From Brevibacterium renqingii (GTDB lineage: Bacteria > Actinomycetota > Actinomycetes > Actinomycetales > Brevibacteriaceae): a DNA stretch of 64,000 nt. Positions 61,585 through 64,000 of the stretch are shown here, piece by piece. The stretch spans positions 171,626 through 235,625 of the forward strand of contig NZ_JADBHF010000005.1 in assembly GCF_017808105.1 (NCBI RefSeq), written 5' to 3'. The notes beneath the pieces were generated by a model. It was given only the letters and a program-made list of their open reading frames with translations. It was not told the origin of the DNA and did not search any database. How positions within the stretch are numbered: position 1 is the first letter of the stretch; the number at the start of each line of letters is the position of its first letter. Both the position numbers and the translations under genes were made by a program.

Positions 61585-62892
61585 TCAGGCGTCGAGTCCG
61601 CCGGTGATGAGGAGCATTCGGAGGCGATAGTGCTCGAAGTTCCGGAAGCCGCGGGCGGTGCGGCGGCCGAGTTCGATGATCCCGTTGATGGCCTCTGTGC
61701 CGCCGTTGCTCGCGCCGTCGGTGTCGAAGTAGGCCAGGAACGCTGTCCGCCAGCGGCGCAGGGTCTTCCCGAGCCTGGCGATCTCCGGGATCGGGCAGGA
61801 CGGCAGCGTAGCGATCAGCTGCTCGGCGAGGCGGCGTCCCTGGGCGGGCGTGGGTTGGTGGAACACGTCTCGGAGGTCCTGGGCGCACTGGTAGGCGACC
61901 TCGACCGCGACGTGATCGGGATGGGCCGCGAATGCGCTGGCCAGGCGGGTCTGCTGGCGCGGCGTGAGGCGTTCCCGTCCGGCGCGGAGAACATGACGGA
62001 TCCCGTAGAGGGGGTCGCCCTTGCGGCCTCGGTGGCCGAGGGTCTCCTGCTGGATCCGGCGGCGGACGTCATCGACTGCAGCCCCGGCGAGCTTCACGAT
62101 GTGAAACGCATCCAGCACGCAGGTGGCGTCCTCGAGCTGGTCATCGATCGCGTTCTTGTAGCCCTGGAACGGGTCCAGCGTGGCGATCTCGACCCGCTTG
62201 CGGAACTCGTCGCCGCGCTCGTCGAGCCAGTCTCGGTAGGCCTTGCCGGATCGGCCGGGGACGAGGTCGAGGAGTCTGGCGGTGGGGTGGGTGCCGCGAG
62301 TCAGATCGACCATCCCGGTGAGCTCCTTCGGTCCGCGCCGGCGCGGGTCCCGGTGGTGCCAGATGTGCTCGTCCACGCCCAGGACCTGCACGCCCTCGAA
62401 CCGGGACGGGTCGTTCGCGGCCCGGGTCAGGACTGGCCTGACCTGGGACCAGAGCGTGTTCCAGGTCGTGCCGAGCTGGCGGGCCAGGCCCTGGATCGTC
62501 GCTCCCTCGCGCCGGAGTTGTCCGATCGCCCAGCGGATCGCGCGCGTGCTCAGCAGGCCCCGCGGTGCACAGACCTCCGGGTTCTGCTCGGCGAAGGTCG
62601 CCACCGCGCAGACCCCCTCGAGGCAGATCCAGCGGCGCTTGCGCCACCGAATCCGCACCGGCCGGCCCGCCCACGGCGCGTCGATCAACTCGACCACCAC
62701 CCGGCCGTGACCAGTGGCGATGACACCGCAGCCAGGGCATCCGGTCACTGGATCGCAGGACTCAACCTCAAGCAACAGTCCGGCCCGGGCCTTCGAGACG
62801 GCCACCAGATGAAGGCCAGGGAAGTCCAGGAGAACGTCGCATCGGTCGCAGCGATCAAGCGCGTCAGGGCATACGCAACTATGGTTGGGCAT
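61585..62892 (-). CDS. ISL3-family transposase
   Basis: A 435-residue DDE transposase. The N-terminal zinc-binding part has CPGCG and later CLEGVC, then an HTH (LRREGATIQGLARQLGTTWN). The catalytic domain has VLGVDEHIWHHRD (D), TCVLDAFHIVKLAG (D) and SNGGTEAINGIIE (E). It is intact and probably active. The ATG at 62892 with AGGA upstream is chosen; the frame is open to 62937, with a second possible start. The gene fills almost the whole element between its inverted repeats. Confidence 0.92.
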   Translation of the reverse strand: MPNHSCVCPDALDRCDRCDVLLDFPGLHLVAVSKARAGLLLEVESCDPVTGCPGCGVIATGHGRVVVELIDAPWAGRPVRIRWRKRRWICLEGVCAVATFAEQNPEVCAPRGLLSTRAIRWAIGQLRREGATIQGLARQLGTTWNTLWSQVRPVLTRAANDPSRFEGVQVLGVDEHIWHHRDPRRRGPKELTGMVDLTRGTHPTARLLDLVPGRSGKAYRDWLDERGDEFRKRVEIATLDPFQGYKNAIDDQLEDATCVLDAFHIVKLAGAAVDDVRRRIQQETLGHRGRKGDPLYGIRHVLRAGRERLTPRQQTRLASAFAAHPDHVAVEVAYQCAQDLRDVFHQPTPAQGRRLAEQLIATLPSCPIPEIARLGKTLRRWRTAFLAYFDTDGASNGGTEAINGIIELGRRTARGFRNFEHYRLRMLLITGGLDA

Positions 62893-62983
62893 CGTCGAGG
62901 TCCTTGGTGCGAGCAGAGGTGAGAGTCCGCTCATCATCGGGGACCTCGACGTCTATCCCCAGCTACCCCGTATCACCGGCGCG

Positions 62984-63006
62984 CCCACACTCAACTCTGA
63001 AGAGCC
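62984..63006. repeat. Right terminal inverted repeat of the ISL3 element
   Basis: The complement of 61561-61583, at the 5' side of the transposase gene, followed directly by the CTTTAACG target copy. Confidence 0.93.
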
Positions 63007-63043
63007 CTTTAACGCGACCCGCTTGCGGGGAGAAGTTAGCCGT

Positions 63044-63805
63044 CTAGGTGTGGTTCTTCACGATTGGCGGTTCGGGATGCCCTGGCTCCCAGATCTCCCA
63101 GCCGATCTTCTTGCCCAGGTCGCCGAAGCAGCCTTGGACGCCGAGGCCGTGGACGCAGAACCACCAGGCTTCCAGCTCGTCCGCGATGCGGCCCCGCAGC
63201 CGGGCCTCGTACTCGTCCAGCGCGTGGTTGTCTCCGTAGGGGACTTCGGCGAACTCTGGCTCTGTGGTCCTAACGTGGTACTCGACTCGCTCCCAGTACT
63301 CGGACGGCGGATCATCCGAGCCGGGCTCGTTGGTGGCGAGGACGTCCAAGTGGTGGAAGCGCCCCGACTTCCCGTAGCGAGCGAACGTCGCGAAGAGGAG
63401 CGGGAGCGCGGTGCTCTCGCTGATCCGATTAGCGAGAGTCTCCGCGTACCCGGTGCGGGTGGACCGCGCCAGTCCGCGCTCGATCGCCGTGTCGAGCAGC
63501 TGACTTAGCCTCTGGATGTCGTGGCCCCAGTCGCCTTTCAGCGTCTTCTTGGAAGGCCATGAGCCCGCGGCCTCGACCTCGTTGCAGCCGAGCATGACCT
63601 TCATGGCCTTCTTCACACCGATGCTACCGAGAGTGAATACGCCATCGCCGTGCAGGGATACGAAGCGAAGGCTCCGGATTGCCCCCACGGAATCGCGGAG
63701 GAGGTTGCGCACTGACCCGGCCTCCTCAAGGAGCGCGAACCCCTGACGCGTCGACAACGCCGGGTGCAGTCCCGGTCGACGCCCCTGCGACGGGCTCAAT
63801 GCCAT
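63044..63805 (-). CDS. Hypothetical protein convergent with the defence-like operon
   Basis: A 253-residue soluble protein that I do not recognise. Visible segments: RSLRFVSLHGDGVFTLGSIG, GVKKAMKVMLGCNEVEAAGS, DWGHDIQRLSQLLDTAIERG and the C-terminal ELEAWWFCVHGLGVQGCFGD. A helical, enzyme-like or scaffold domain is possible. The stop lies 30 bp after the right target copy of the ISL3 element; before that insertion it faced the nuclease gene end to end with about 39 bp between the stops. Start at 63805 is uncertain. Confidence 0.55.
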   Translation of the reverse strand: MALSPSQGRRPGLHPALSTRQGFALLEEAGSVRNLLRDSVGAIRSLRFVSLHGDGVFTLGSIGVKKAMKVMLGCNEVEAAGSWPSKKTLKGDWGHDIQRLSQLLDTAIERGLARSTRTGYAETLANRISESTALPLLFATFARYGKSGRFHHLDVLATNEPGSDDPPSEYWERVEYHVRTTEPEFAEVPYGDNHALDEYEARLRGRIADELEAWWFCVHGLGVQGCFGDLGKKIGWEIWEPGHPEPPIVKNHT

Positions 63806-63984
63806 TCCCTCGGTCCTCCTCGCGCGCCTGTGGTCACCCTCTTGCCCAGGATAGGCGGGCGGTGGCGCATCATGAGCGACGTACGCTCACCAAAGCGCGA
63901 GTCGCTGTCGCCAAAGGTTATTCGGGACTGCTGAAGGTTTGGTTGACTTCACGACTGGATAAATTCCAGGAAGGATAGAAGTCA

Positions 63985-64000
63985 TGCCAAAGATCTACAC
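63985..64000 (+). CDS. Start of a possible gene running off the window
   Basis: An ATG at 63985 after AGGAAGG with 10-base spacing, encoding MPKIY before the window ends. The preceding 180 bp are non-coding. Too little is visible to say more. Confidence 0.35.

Larger units (their letters stand above)
61561..63006. mobile_element. ISL3-family insertion sequence (complete)
   Basis: A 1,446-bp element with 23-bp perfect terminal inverted repeats (beginning GGCTCTTCAGAGTTGAGTGT) at 61561-61583 and 62984-63006, flanked by an 8-bp target duplication CTTTAACG at 61553-61560 and 63007-63014. The 8-bp duplication is typical of ISL3. The left copy includes the TAA of the upstream gene, so insertion did not change that protein. 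Confidence 0.93.

Noticed and set aside
1..64000. CRISPR arrays, rRNA or tRNA genes
   Set aside because: No regularly spaced repeats of CRISPR type were seen and no cloverleaf or rRNA sequence was recognised. GGTTCGAA-like strings at 20851-20898 resemble a T-arm but belong to a tandem repeat without the rest of a tRNA.

Overview
The window comes from a high-GC actinobacterium. Mycothiol-conjugate amidase, a WhiB1-type iron-sulfur regulator next to a PdtaS-type kinase, a large NAD-dependent glutamate dehydrogenase, DUF4307 and DUF4245 proteins, and an AccA3-type carboxylase subunit all point to Actinomycetota. Gene content and order best suit Micrococcales, perhaps Brevibacterium, but this is inferred from protein recognition alone. 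Several runs match mycobacterial gene order as I remember it: pdtaS/whiB1; greA/DUF4307/mca/small membrane protein/TrhA/uppS; phoH/fumC/glpX/DUF4245; xseB/xseA/ispH/ychF.

Bases 1 to about 35,760 are chromosomal backbone. In order they hold a partial gene and a small HTH gene; a CpaB-like/CpaE-like pair; glutamate dehydrogenase; a sensor kinase convergent with whiB1; a gamma carbonic anhydrase; an LpdA-type flavoprotein; an ECF42-like sigma factor with its YciI/DGPF partner; a biotin carboxylase/BCCP subunit; Maf; an atypical SGNH protein; an AI-2E family membrane protein; greA to uppS; PhoH with PIN; fumarase; beta carbonic anhydrase; GlpX; exonuclease VII; IspH; RmuC; and YchF. Strong hairpins separate most convergent pairs.

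From about 35,760 to the end the window is an accessory island, probably composite. It starts inside the 3' end of ychF, whose last codons do not encode the usual family C-terminus. Its parts are: (a) a putative type II R-M pair; (b) a plasmid-like block with a small serine resolvase, a degenerate EEP-fold protein, a KfrA-like protein, an IS5-type transposase and a DHA2 efflux pump; (c) an LRV-like protein and a membrane-anchored CbbX/EccA-type AAA+ ATPase; (d) an integrative-element core with an FtsK/TraB-like translocase, a RuvC-fold protein, membrane proteins, a RepA-like RecA-fold ATPase, a dense GGGACGA iteron cluster and a large serine integrase; (e) a three-gene operon at 56,874-61,558 resembling ABC-three-component or Lamassu-type defence, with an accessory protein, a Rad50/SMC-like ATPase with zinc hook, and a large protein ending in a PD-(D/E)XK-like nuclease motif; (f) an ISL3 element inserted exactly at the stop codon of that operon with an 8-bp target duplication; and (g) unrecognised genes at the right edge.

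The most interesting system is the operon in (e). The iteron region and the 48.2-48.8 kb non-coding region are the best candidates for replication or transfer sites of the mobile element. No rRNA, tRNA or CRISPR array was seen.
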